The position numbers and the translations under genes are program-made. A stretch of DNA of 64,000 nt from Bisporella sp. PMI_857 (taxonomy: Eukaryota > Ascomycota > Leotiomycetes > Helotiales > Helotiaceae): the NCBI GenBank assembly GCA_021307315.1, contig JAJSPD010000009.1, forward strand, positions 372,001 through 436,000, given 5' to 3'. The notes below the pieces were generated by a model. The model was given only the letters and a program-made list of their open reading frames with translations. It was not told the DNA's origin and did not search any database. Position 1 is the first letter of the stretch; each line of letters starts with the position of its first letter. Shown here piece after piece: positions 1 through 11,526 of this stretch.

Positions 1-1019
1 CACCAACACTCTTGCATACTTCTCTGGTAACGAAGTTATCAATGACGATACCACTACCCCAGCTGCACCATATGTCAAGGCCGTTACCCGTGATATGAGA
101 TCCTACCTCGCTGCCCGTGGCCACCGTCAAATCCCCGTTGGTTACTCCGCTGCCGATGTCAACTCCAACCGTCTCGAGATGGCCCAATACATGAACTGCG
201 GAACTGATGATGAGCGCAGCGACTTCTTCGCCTTCAATGACTACTCCTGGTGTGATCCTTCCTCTTTCACCACCTCTGGATGGGACCAAAAGGTCAAGAA
301 CTTCACCAACTACGGTCTCCCTCTTTTGTAAGTTTTCCATCTCATTTTTTGGGCCAGGCTAATTTCCCCAGCCTGTCTGAATTTGGTTGCATCACCAACA
401 CCCGTGAATGGAACGAGATTGCCTCTCTGTACAGCACCGATATGACTGCTGTCTACTCTGGTGGTCTCGTCTATGAATACTCTGAGGAAGACAACAAATA
501 TGGTCTTGTCGTCATCGGATCCGACGGAAAAATTACCGAGAAGGATGATTTTGGTGTGCTCAAGGCGAAGTTTGCTGCTACCCCAAATGCCTCTGGTGAT
601 GGAGGCTACAACGCAACCGGAGGTGCTTCTGGATGCCCTGCCAAGTCTGCCACCTGGGATGTTGATGGAGACTCTCTTCCTGCTCTACCAAAGGCTGCCG
701 AGGCTGTAAGTTCTCTTATTGTTTCGAGAACGTCGCAGATGCTAATATTGTATAGTACTTCAAGAACGGTGCCGGAGCTGGCGTGGGACTAACAGGCACT
801 GGTTCCCAAGACGGAGCTGGCGAGGACGTTGAAGGCGGTCAATCTGAGGGTATTGCCGCGTCCGGATCTGGACTTGCCAGTTCCAGCTCAAACTCCACAA
901 ACAGCAGCAGCAGCTCCGACAAGGGCGCCGCTGCTATCCTGGCACCATCATCTTTCCTACCCATGGTGGTTGGCACTATTGTGTGCTCCTTCACCCTCTT
1001 TGGTGCGGCACTGCTTTAA
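1..1019 (+). CDS. GH72 1,3-beta-glucanosyltransferase, GPI-anchored (5' truncated)
   Basis: C-terminal part of a Gas/Gel-family transglycosidase that elongates beta-1,3-glucan in the cell wall; the N-terminus lies left of the window. The frame opens at base 2. Exons are 2-327, 372-705 and 756-1019, with introns of 44 and 50 nt. The acid/base Glu is in the SGNEV motif (codon 32-34) and the nucleophile Glu is in SEFGC just after the first intron (codon 379-381), so both catalytic residues are present. After the catalytic domain the protein goes directly to a Gly-rich then Ser/Asn-rich linker and a hydrophobic C-terminal tail suited to GPI attachment. No cysteine-rich CBM43 module is seen, so this is the Gel1/Gel2-like type rather than the Gas1/Gel4-like type. 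Confidence 0.93.
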
Positions 1020-2094
1020 ACGGATAATGTGAATTGTACATAGAGATCGACGGTAATACCTGGAGCCGCGGAAAAGATAGCTGAGACTGGATCTTGGAGT
1101 TCAGGATTAAGCTATACACATGGATGAAGAGGCCGGTATAACAACATTCTGGCTTTTTCATTTGTATGGAGCGAGTAGTTCTGAGGAAGCAATGCAATGC
1201 ATTTCCGGTGTAATGATTCCCTTGCTTCGTTTATCATTTTCGTTTCTCATGACGGCTGCTTTGTATAATATTCTGGGCAGATGAGTGTCATTGGATTAGA
1301 CACCTTTATGAATAGACTATTTGGCCTTGACTACCATCTTTTACTTGCCATAATATACCTGCATCTTCTTCCCAGCTCATTCTCTCGTCCGTATTTCCAT
1401 ACGGCCTTTTCGTAAAGAGCCAGCCACCGCTCGTTCCTTCCCCTCGTATCCCGTACCGTGCACCCTCGCACATAAAACGTATTGCCCTTTTTTCCCTCAC
1501 CGAACCACCGAGCCGCCCTGGGATTCTGCGCCTCCTACCCTCCCGCCTTCTCCACTTTTTCAGCCCGTTCATGCATGTTCTTTGCATCAGGTCAAACACG
1601 AGATATGAGACTTTCTCTTTGAATCTGTATGCTGTGTTCATTTGTTTTGTTTTTGGCTGCTTCGTTGTTGATGATGCCCGCGATGTCAGAATAAGCTTTA
1701 TAGAAAGTAAGGTTTTGTTTTTGTATTTATTTGTTTGGTTTTTGTTTGCTGGTTGCGATGATGCGGACGGTTTACTTGGGGGGAGGGGATATTTTTGGAT
1801 GTGTGATATCCTGGCTCCCTTCTTCTTGTGATTCTTTGTTTGGGTGATTTTGTGGTGCGAGGCGAGGCAAGGCAAGGCGGTATGTAGAGGAACGTGTGCC
1901 GTGAGAGTTTATTTGATCTTTTGGGTCTTGGGAGCCCTGGTGTTGTGGTGTTTTTGGGATGGGACAGGGGGAAGGCGAGACAACTATACATCTCGGATGG
2001 TTGGCGTTGTGCGGTATGTGGACGTGAGTTTGCGGAAAACTGGGGAAAGAATAAATAGGACAGCATCAAACTTGTTTTAAGAGGTTACTACCAG

Positions 2095-2143
2095 GCTACC
2101 TGCGACGTGCAATTTTTTTTAAAAAATTTGGACTCCAGGTAGC
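2095..2143. repeat. Inverted repeat around an A/T tract
   Basis: Perfect 8-nt arms GCTACCTG (2095-2102) and CAGGTAGC (2136-2143) enclose a near-palindromic T-run/A-run core. Confidence 0.6.
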
Positions 2144-2457
2144 ATCTTTAACATCAACTAGCTAGCATTTGTAGCCGAAAAAGATAGAACAAGTCTTTAA
2201 GCACACCCTTTCTCAACTTTGCTAATTAATTGCTTACGTGGCTCTGCCTTTGAATGTTAGTGATAATTATACATATTTATTAGTTTTCATTTTACCTCAG
2301 CTAAGATATAGTATATATCATTTCAAAATTATAGTGTTCCACAAAATTTATTTCATGATGCTGGCTCTTTACCAAGCTTCAAAGTCTTTTGTTCTAGAGC
2401 CCACATTATTACCATGAACAGTTGAGACAAGCTAAATTTTGCTTCCGACTGCGCTTA

Positions 2458-2510
2458 CTGGAAAATTTTGTCGTGTTTGCACAATTTGTGCTCTTGTCAA
2501 AATTTTCCGG
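2458..2510. repeat. Nested inverted repeat
   Basis: Outer arms of 13 nt (2458-2470 and 2498-2510, one mismatch) surround an inner perfect palindrome GCACAATTTGTGC at 2479-2491. A fold-back element or MITE relic is possible. Confidence 0.6.
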
Positions 2511-3193
2511 CTGGCAGTTTAAAGCTATTAAATATTGGTAACAGTTTGTAAAGCGGTATATCGTGCTTGATTCAGTGACATTGTTGGCCTACATCTGGAC
2601 TTATTCAAGTATATATAATCACTTTAAACGCGCCATGAACCATTTAAGACTAAACTGTTGGAAAATTCGTCGATTCCTTAAAAGGGGCATTCAACTATCT
2701 CCTGTAATAGGAAGATTGCAAGATATATGACACTAAGGCTATTGAACCTGTATGATGCAGCTGACTTGAGTAAATTCTTTCTAGGGAACTACATTTGATT
2801 CTCCAGTTGCTTGATCCATCCAATATCTTAGTCTATGCCAACAGCGTAAATCCAGCTCACAGCAACTGGTACTTTGCAAGAAACAATCAAACGTAAGTTG
2901 TACTTAGATGGTAAAATAACTGATATTAACCCTTTCTCATTTAGAACCTGCTTACAATCAACCACACACAATGGATGAAAGGTCGCCCATACACAGCACT
3001 TGGAGATTCTGGTCATCCGACACGTTCACGAATAGATTCTCAAGTAACTTTCTGCCTCAGGCTAGGACAATGTGCTTAGAATAAGATACATTGATCGCAG
3101 AATAAACTAAGAGGCTGCAGATACGCTTCTTATGCATAACAGACTGTGGGTGATTGTATTTACACTTCTATTAGTGCTATACCTTACGAAATG

Positions 3194-4604
3194 TCAACAG
3201 TCGTGTGCAAGAGTGCTAAAGTCCAGACCTGGCAATCCAACCTGTTCTCTTGCCCATCTAATACTCTCATTTCCTTCGTTCATCAACCAAATTTGAGAAT
3301 CTTGCAGAATCTCCGAGATTTCTCCTACCAGGTTCTTTCCTACTGACTGCGCCCACCACAGTGTCGGATCTCGCCTTGACCTGTCCATCAGAACAGCTAT
3401 ATGCATAAGGATAAAAAGAGCCATGGGTTCTCGACTCCTCACATACATAGCAAAGTCTGACCCGGCGGCTGTAAAAGCCGACATCCAGAATCCCTTCATC
3501 ACAGCACGGACATCCTCCGCGAAGCTAGTCTTCAGCTGGGCAATCGCAATGCCGTAACACGGCACTTCACTAGAAAGTACAGCGCCTTCCTCTCCACCAA
3601 ATATCGGTGACTTTGGGAGGGGCACATATATCCGTTCGCCAATAAGTGTCAAACGGTCGAGCGCGGCCGTCGTTTCTGGGTCGATGAGGTCTAACGACGC
3701 TGTATCCCTAAGCACGTAATTGATGATTTGCATCACAGGATATTCGCCACTGATAAACCACTGAATATTCGTACATGCAATCGCGTACGCGCCAAGGACG
3801 ATATCGAAAAAAACTATGATTCGCTCCAGCGCCCTTAACTCCTTACTCGGCATCGCCAGGTGAATCGCAGACAACGCTATACCACCCAGATACAGAAGCT
3901 GAATGTTCTGGCTGTTGACATCGCCCAGCTGGAGTCGGTACTCGGCGCTAGTTCTGTTGCTGTATTCTAATGCGGAGCAAAGATAGTTTTGTGAGAGGGC
4001 GCTAGAGGGAGAAGAGAGCGCGAGGTCAAGAGCGGCAAGCGCAAGCAAGCCGTTCATGAGATAGCTGTGGTTGAGCGCGTGGTGCATGAATGAGGTTTGC
4101 ATGTAGGCTTGGTCTTCTGTGGAGCAGGTGCAGCCGTTGCAGGTTCGTGTCGACCAGCGGTGCATCAGTTGAAGTTCGAGGAGCCGGTGGGCCTCTGGTG
4201 TGCTGGAGAAGGATAGCGGCGATGGGATTGGGAACACGGCGGGGAGAACGTCCTTGATTGGTTCGTTGGAGGGGATGAGCCGGTATCTTTTATTAGACCG
4301 TCTTGAGATCCCCTTCGAACTGCTTCGTGTTGTCACCTTTGGAGATGATGGAAGCGGTGAGGCATTGTCGCCGCTGCATTCTGGGCTTGTCTGGTAGCCG
4401 CAATCGATCTTGCGAATGAGACAATTTGCGCATGAAGGTCTCTGCTCATCACACTACTCAATTTGTTAGTCGATTCTGCATCTTGAGGAATGTTTAATTA
4501 TGGTGGAAGTATATCACGTGGCGAGCATAACGAACCTTCAGATGACGCTTTTTGCAGGGCTGACAACCATTCCTCGACTTCAAATGTGACTTTCTCTTTA
4601 ACAT
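3194..4604 (-). CDS. Zn2Cys6 fungal transcription factor
   Basis: Predicted nuclear DNA-binding regulator of 442 aa. Exon 1 is 4604-4536 (23 codons from ATG) and exon 2 is 4453-3194. The 82-nt intron has an ACTAAC branch site, ends in TAG and splits the zinc cluster just before its third cysteine. Spliced, the cysteines are C14, C17, C24, C31, C34 and C41, a complete C-x2-C-x6-C-x6-C-x2-C-x6-C binuclear cluster. The surrounding SRNGC and RPSCANC motifs are typical of the Upc2-like group with a fungal-specific C-terminal regulatory region. An annotation beginning inside exon 2 would lose the DNA-binding domain. It lies at the left end of a run of catabolic/oxidative genes and is the obvious candidate local regulator (inference). 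Confidence 0.88.
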
Positions 4605-5029
4605 GGCGATTGATTCTTGTTCATCTCGAGTTGTCTAGAAAAAAAGGACGAGAGATAAAACTCCTTTTCGCGAGCCCGCGAGCTGGGCACTGCCACACGA
4701 ACGTACGGGCTTATGTCACCCTGTAATGATCGCCGTTAGGGCTGTAAGGCCCACAAGTTGGGCTGAAAGAGGTACTCTGACATGAATGCTTGGCCTGGTC
4801 GCTACCGACCAATCAATTGTATGCGAGCCTACGTAATTGTGCCTTAGAAACCTTCTTTTTTTATTCTTAAAGCTCGTTACTGGAGGGTTACGTACCGAGG
4901 CATAAGCTATATAGTTGGAGCTAGCTGATGTTGGAAACAAAACGCGCTCGCTTTCCTACTATAGTACCTTTGTAGCTTTGGAATAATAATCTGACGCTTC
5001 TCTCTCCCCAACCGCCGAAGACAATTATG
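4605..5029. other. Intergenic region
   Basis: Promoter side of the Zn2Cys6 gene and 3' side of the flavoenzyme gene. No gene, RNA or repeat recognised. Confidence 0.5.
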
Positions 5030-6387
5030 TTACAGCTCATAAGCCCTAGCCACTTCGGCATATCCTTTAATATCTTTCAGATCACGCTGTGGTATGTAAG
5101 TAGGCATCGCGCCTCCAACAGCAGGTCTATCCCAAGCCCACTTTCTCGCAGCTTCTGAACCCAAAGTTCCTTTTATCTTCTGCACAACATACTTCCCAAT
5201 TACAGGCAAGAATTTCCAGCCATGAAACGAGCCTCCTCCTGCAAAGTACAAGTTATCGCAATGAGAATGCTGGTCTATGATGAATTCTTGGTTTGGTGTT
5301 GCTGCGTCCCTAATATACGTTCTTAGCCATACTGAAGTGATGCAGAAGGTGAACAGACTCACCAGCACATCCTATAGTCTTCAATCCTTATTCCCTCAAT
5401 CCAATTCCCAAACACACTCTTGACAACATTCTGAATATCGTCTTTCAGCCCCTGTGGCACAGACTGACCCCAAGTATGCTGATCTAGCGGCTTCGGAGGA
5501 ATCGATACAATCTTCCCGGTCATATCATGCTCCTCCAAATTCGTAAAACTACCCTCAAAATTGAATTTTAACACATTCCCTCTCGTTGGCGGAATAAGTT
5601 CGCCCTGTGTATGATCACACCCATTAAACAGGATAGGGCAACTCCTAAATTTCCACATCTGGTCCGGGGGGTATGTAGCCGTGCACTGCACTGCTCCAGC
5701 AGCCAACATCCTGCTTCCCACATGGATTCTCTCATCATCTGGCGCACTATCCATCAGTAGCTTCGGTGTCCACGCTCCAGTACACAACACCACCGTCCGG
5801 GCCCTGACTTCCTCGCCTGTCTCCGTAATAACACCTACCGCTCTCCCGCTTTCAATAACCACCCTCGCTGCACCATCTTCTTTCAACACCACTCCCCCTT
5901 CCACTGCCGCCGCTATAACGCTCTCGAGAGCAGCAGCCGCCTCTCCCCATCCAGACTGCGGATTAAAATAACAGTTCTCTACCCCTCTCCAGTCACTATC
6001 CCTATAAACACCATCGAACCTCCTCCTCCCCTCCTCCACGCTGAATTTCGTTGCTACGTGCTTCACGCCATTATCATTCAAATTGCTCAGGAGAGCGTTT
6101 GCATACCCCTTGTCTTCGGCATAGAGCATTCCTGATTCATGGTAGAACGGCGCATAGATGGGATCAGAACGCCAGTGGTCTTGGGACTCTAATGCGAGTT
6201 TGGTGTAGAAGAAATCTCCATAGTCAGCGCGGATGATCTTGTTGAGATCATGTCCTGCCGCAGAGGGGTTGGGGAAGGAGCGGTCTATCAACGTAATTTT
6301 TGCATTTTGAAACTCTTTACTTAGATGTAAAGCGGTTGAAGCGCCGAAACAGCCTGCCCCTACGACAATGAAGCTTTCTTCAGCCAT
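5030..6387 (-). CDS. FAD-dependent amine oxidase, sarcosine oxidase/amadoriase-like
   Basis: Flavoprotein of 434 aa in the DAO superfamily, expected to oxidise a secondary or glycated amine with release of H2O2. Exons are 6387-5363 and 5309-5030; the intron has donor GTGAGT and splits a Trp codon. The dinucleotide motif VVGAGCFG lies at about residues 7-14. The DLNKIIRADYGD segment and the RMCWDAATPNQEF segment are typical of fungal sarcosine-oxidase/fructosyl-amino-acid-oxidase relatives; Cys341 in the latter is at the position used for covalent FAD linkage in the family. GGGSFHGWKF near the C-terminus is the usual last FAD-binding motif. The substrate cannot be told from sequence: sarcosine, pipecolate, saccharopine or fructosyl amino acids are all possible. 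No peroxisomal SKL-type tail is present. Confidence 0.9.
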
Positions 6388-7057
6388 GTCGATGTGGTAA
6401 CAAGTGATGTTTTGATTTGATTTGATATCCGGCCCAGCTTCTCTGGAGCTTGATATGTCGCCTTGAAATCTATATCGGCCATTTCTTTATATTGCTGAAA
6501 TACCGGCTCGCCTTTCTGCTTAGTGGATAGCAGTCGCCATCTTATCAACAATAGGCATTCCAGATATTTCAAGAATGGGGGTCTCCTCTCCTTGGCTCGG
6601 CACGACTTGCCTCGAAAGTTGGACAAGAATATACTATGTAACTTTAGCACTTGATTAAGCATAGGGAGTTTAACTTCTGCGGTTCAAAAGTGACTCTTAA
6701 ACTCTTCATAATACGAATGTTTCGTCGTCTTAGGTGCTATAGTTTACCCTATTCCCTCGCTTGCGCGAGAAATTGCCCCTGAAATGTCACGGCGTCATGA
6801 GTTTTAAGGCTAAGATGAATGCATTAAACAGAATTGTAACATTCAAGACTTACCGATTTGCAACATATATCTTGCAAATACGCAACAAAAGCGTGTAGAA
6901 GCAAAACCCAGAGATCTCATTGGCCACAAACATGGGTTCTGGTTGGTTTAGGGCATCTGCTTCCAGCGGCCTCCTTGAGAGTAAGATATGTTATTCAGAC
7001 ATAACAATTGCAGACTTAAAACTCTCAGATTCTCAGGTTCTGATTAGTGTCTTTCAG
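6388..7057. other. Intergenic region
   Basis: Lies upstream of the flavoenzyme gene and downstream of the S33-type hydrolase gene. Only short chance frames are seen. Confidence 0.5.
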
Positions 7058-8973
7058 TTATCGCCTCAGCGGGATCCCACGCCCGACAGTGTGGAGAGCA
7101 GGAACATCCACAATACGTTTCGAAAGAGACGAGATACCATTGTCAGCCGCACCCAGAAGCACATCAGCCCACGTCACGTTCGAGAATAGTGGCGAATCCA
7201 CTTTGCAAACCGTACCCGGTGCAGGTAGCGTGCCTGTGAGCCAATATTGGGTGGTAATTCTTATGGCGCACAAGGAAGGATTAACGAGAGAGGTATGCTA
7301 TCTAATTTGTCAGTGCTGTGGAAAAGCAATACCTGTATAGATTGGGAACAGATGAAAGAGAGGACTCACACCCCAGCCCCTCACTTCGAGGACCTCGCTA
7401 CCCTCAAACCCAGCACTAACGTTCTTCGCTGAGACGAGTGGTGTGTGTCCATCCCACGTGTTCCCAATGATAAGCATTGGATTTTTCGTCTTGACATTGA
7501 AATCGCCAGTGTACCGTTCCTTCGGCTCAATTTTCCACTGCACACACGCCATGCTCAGTGGCTTAGACGCGGCGCCCATGACCCTACTTATATTATGTAA
7601 TTTTTCAGCTGACGGCAAATACTCATCCAATGTGTCTACCCGAGCTCTGTTGTCACCACAATGGATTCCCTTGATCGGGAACCCTGCTGGCACGCTCTCC
7701 TTCAGACTCTCCCAGTTCAGTGAGAGAAAAGCACTTAGTGATGCCTCTAATAAGGGATTCGATGTGTTGCCTGAGAGCAATAGCTCGAGTACAGAGGCGA
7801 GCTCAGGAAATGTGCCGGGATCGTAAAAGCTCTGTGCTATCATGGCCATGACCAGAGTGTAATCTACAATAATATTCCCAACAACGATGGGACGGAGGTA
7901 GAGGGCGTCAATTGCGTCCCATACTGCGGCTTCGAGCTGCGCAGCCGTCTGGTTACGGTAGGCTAGAGCACAGGCCATTGGTGAGGCAACGCAGCCTACG
8001 AAAATCTGGGAGAAAAGCTTATCACTGTCTGTCCATTCTTCGAAATCACTTTAATCACTTAGCCGATATTGTCTAAGAGCAATAGGTGACATACGAGAGT
8101 GCATTATAGTATTCATGCGGGTTTTGAATGCCATCTAAGACCATTCTGTCGATTCTCTCCGGGAACATGGCTGCCACTGTCGCTCCCAACGTCGAGCCAT
8201 ATGAGAATCCTACTGCGTCAACTACCAATTTTTGACGATGACTTGTGGAGAACTTACCCCAATATCTTAGCATCCCATCTTCGTCCAAAGCATCGACCAC
8301 ACTGATCAAATCTCTTGCCACAAATGCGGTGCTGATAAGGGATCCAGTCAGATTAGCTCGCTGGTGACATGCACTTGCCTCAATCGTAGCCTGCGCCCAG
8401 ATCCTGGCCGTTGTCTGGTCGTCAGCGTTGATTGGCCATCTTGATTGTTCTTTTAGTGCCTGAAACACCTCGATATCGTTGAGTTTGCAATCGAATGGGA
8501 GGGTATTGCCTGTGCCTCTATCTCAAACCATCAACTTCGCCCATCCGATATGAATGAGTGGCCAAGACTAACCTTGGATCGAAAGCAATAAGATCGTACA
8601 CACCCCCACTTAGTCTAATCACGAAATCAGTATAGTATAGTCGCCACTGGGAACTTGAAGCTCACATCTGCAGAATGGGTGCCAGTATAGCCAAGGTAGA
8701 TCGAGCGATAAACCCTGGACCACCAAAGTTCAACAGAATACTGCCTTTACTTGGCTGAACCAGAGCAGGAATCTTGAGTAGTTCCAGTTTTAATGTCTCA
8801 CCATAAATTAAGTCTGTGTAGTCGAGGGGGACGTATAGGTTGCCGCATTCCGAGGGTAATGTGCTATTGATCTCTTTGTCGCAAGGGGACCAGGGAATTT
8901 GGTTTTGAGATTTAGTTGCATGGACAAGAGTGAAGAGGAAGAGAGAGAGGGTAAGTAGCGTTGAGTTGTACAT
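7058..8973 (-). CDS. Secreted alpha/beta hydrolase, S33/TAP-like peptidase
   Basis: Predicted secreted serine hydrolase of 563 aa related to prolyl/tripeptidyl aminopeptidases (TAP-like C-terminal domain). Five exons: 8973-8666, 8614-8573 (a 42-nt exon), 8517-8095, 8048-7370 and 7297-7058. A hydrophobic signal peptide opens the protein. LLNFGGPG supplies the oxyanion region, followed by the FDPRGTGNT segment typical of the family. The nucleophile is Ser222 in GFSYGST. The acid is the Asp in NTWDGHTP and the base is His485, the first codon of the last exon (GWG|HTSL). All triad residues appear only when the exons are joined as above. Likely role: release of N-terminal amino acids, short peptides or amide-linked groups outside the cell. 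It sits between an amine oxidase and an amidohydrolase gene on the same strand. Confidence 0.88.
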
Positions 8974-9722
8974 TTTGCTGGACAGTTGGTGATTCCTAGA
9001 GAACTTCAGACGCTAATTTAACCGTGATCGTGGGCCGGGCGGTATATATATCCTAAGTTCGTTTGTTTACAGCATTAGAGCTTTACGCGGATATGATGCC
9101 ATCGGACGGTGAGTGTCAGGAGAGAATGATGTCATTCTACTTGACCTCTGTTTGCAGCACGGAATTCAATGCTTAATCTCGTCTAAACTATATTGTCAAG
9201 ACTTGAAGGTATTCTTGGGGCGTGGTGCTCATCAGGCTGTGCCTGGTAGTTGGATGTCCTGATTGGTTAGAAAGATCTTGGCTGCAGACACGCGGATAGC
9301 CAGGTGCATTGCACTACCCTAAAACTGTGGTTTAGTTAATCATTACGTGAATTATCGTTCTTGGGCCGACCTTCTTGGGAGGAGTTAATGATTTAAGAAG
9401 GTGGCACGGTTAGAGAGATACAACAGGCAGAGCTCGTGGCAGAAATAGGAGGCAGAAATTTGAAAGGATGCAGCCTGGAATTGTACGATATATTAGAGCT
9501 TGGCGTGAATCTCAGATACACAATCGGAGTGCCTTGCCTAATCCATTTCCACAAAACGCTTTAGAAAAAGATCATATTTGGTTAAAACTCAATTAACGGT
9601 CGGCCACGGAGCTTATCAGCATAATGATGGTGCCCAGGCATATCTACATTGCTAGTCAATCGGTCTATGGTCACAGCATATCCACGACAACGTTAGGGTT
9701 GAAGACCCAAGGAGGAGATTCA
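8974..9722. other. Intergenic region
   Basis: About 750 bp of promoter of the S33-type gene plus 3' flank of the M20 gene. No further feature recognised. Confidence 0.5.
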
Positions 9723-11037
9723 TTACGAAGCCTTCATATCTCGCTTCCATTGCCTTCTAATTTCACCAAGCAAGCCTTCAGTTGAGAGCACCTCAACCGC
9801 AGTTCCAGCCAGCGCTTTTCCTGTTCTCAAAGATCTTTGAAATGCCTCCTTCGTTCCCGACGCTTTCTCAAAATCAGGACTATGTGGCCCATTTCCTTCT
9901 GGACCAGGTGGGATCGCAAAGCTCACTCCTAAGCTCGGCATTTTGTGGCTAATATCCCCTTGATCTGTACTAGCGCTCGATTGTGTCGTTTCATCTGCTG
10001 GAATCTTGCTCGTTGAGCCCAGCCAATTCCAATATCGTCTATATGCCGCTCCTAGTATTCTGTTTGGGACATGGTCGGAATACTCTTGCTCGGGAGTAAT
10101 CTTCAACCTTGCACCTGTCGCTTCTGCCCCAGCACGGAAACATGCGTCCACTTTCTGCCGAAGCTCTTGAAGTCGAGAAGTGGTGTGTGCACGCACCACA
10201 AAAACTCCCGCAGCATAAGCATGAATGATGTTTGGCGCCAACCCGCCATCAGTGATATGGCCCTGGATGATATCGTCTGGCTTTGTCTGTTGACGAAGCA
10301 TCGATATTCCATTATATGCTGTCACCAAGGCATCTAATGCGTTGATCCCCAGCCAAGGACTGTTGGCAGCATGAGCTTGGCGGCCGAAGTATTCAACTTT
10401 GAATCGGCTGTAGGCGGTAGTATGTACGAGAGCACTGTTTTTCGAAATTCCTGGGTGCGAGATCAATGAGATGTCGACGCCGTGGTCCCTATATGCCCCC
10501 GCCTTCAAGAGCCGGATCTTGCCGCCTCCTCCTTCTTCTGCCGGTGTGCCAAACAAGATGACTTTTCCTGCAAGGTGATGCCATTTCATTATGCTAGCTG
10601 TAGCGATGCCAGCGGCCAGTGAAGCAGTAGCAATAAGATTATGCCCACATGCATGGCCAATGCCAGGGAGCGCATCTGTCGTTTGTCAATTTTGTCTACG
10701 AACCTGTGTATAAACACGTACCCATTTCAACATTAAATGATACCACGGGGCCTTTCTTTCCACTGTCAAAAACAGCTACCCATGCGGTGTTTATTCCATA
10801 AGCTGAAGGTGTAACCTCCCATCCATTCCTTGATTTCATGAAGCTTGTCAAGAGCGCATGGGCTTTGTACTCCTTGTATCCAAGTTCTGGATTATCATGT
10901 ATCTGTTTACTAATGTCCCAAAGAGATCCGGACAACCTGTCAATTAACTCATCAACATCTCCGAGGTATTCGGGTGGCTCCCCACCATATGGAAGAACAT
11001 CACTGTGGTCAACCAACACAAAATCGTCGTCAGACAT
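9723..11037 (-). CDS. M20-family metallopeptidase/amidohydrolase
   Basis: Predicted zinc amidohydrolase of 422 aa, closest in feel to the PM20D2/aminoacylase-type M20 proteins that cleave amide or dipeptide bonds. Exons are 11037-10722 and 10675-9723; the intron splits an Asp codon so that the conserved motif reads MDALPGIGHACGHN across the junction. Metal/catalytic motifs present: GHACGHN, the PAEEGGGG pair of Glu residues, His in QAHAANSP within the dimerisation domain, and a late His in NGPHSPDF. No signal peptide is visible, so it is probably intracellular. It could hydrolyse N-acyl amino acids or dipeptides supplied by the neighbouring secreted hydrolase and permease (inference from position). 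Confidence 0.9.
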
Positions 11038-11526
11038 CTTTCATAATTGTGTATTTGATATCAGAAATCTCAACTAAAAACTCATTTTATGACCAGGGGC
11101 CTGTCGAGAAATTGAGGAATAGCGAGACGTGTCAAGTGCACCAGTAGCGTCACTTTGCGGGATTGAGGGGAGGGTAGCGACCCGAGATTATCCCCGCCTG
11201 ACTTGAGGCTATATAAGCTCAACCCTGCTCGGTAGTTGTGGCATAAGTTTAGTCTTCTCCTCTCCTTTCTGGTTTAAATAGTTCCCACATCTACGTTACA
11301 GGATTGATTATCGCCCAAGTATTCATGCATAGCATGGCTTAGGCGAAGGAAAAATGGTCGCACGTTTTAGAACAGAAGGTGATATGGACACTTTTTTGAC
11401 CACTTCTTATCTCAACAAGATAATCCAGAATCTGTACCTGAATTGACATACATACAACCGATCAACAGCTATTGGTTTCATTTGATCTGTCTTCACATAT
11501 TTCCCCGCTGTGAAATAGCAATGTGC
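11038..11526. other. Intergenic region
   Basis: Upstream of the M20 gene and downstream of the oxygenase gene. A run at 11205-11225 ending in TATATAAG could be a TATA-like element, but no transcript is assigned to it. Confidence 0.4.

Larger units (their letters stand above)
1020..3193. other. Intergenic, two hairpin-forming palindromes
   Basis: About 2.2 kb with no convincing gene. Open frames near 1306-2080 on both strands are low-complexity products of pyrimidine/purine-skewed DNA. AT-rich from about 2110 onward. Two inverted repeats stand out, at 2095-2143 and 2458-2510, and may be small transposon relics or transcription-end hairpins. Confidence 0.5.

Noticed and set aside
1306..1875. 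189-codon minus-strand frame
   Set aside because: Lys/Arg/Ser/Pro-biased text from purine-skewed DNA, no family likeness, overlapped by equal-length frames on the other strand.
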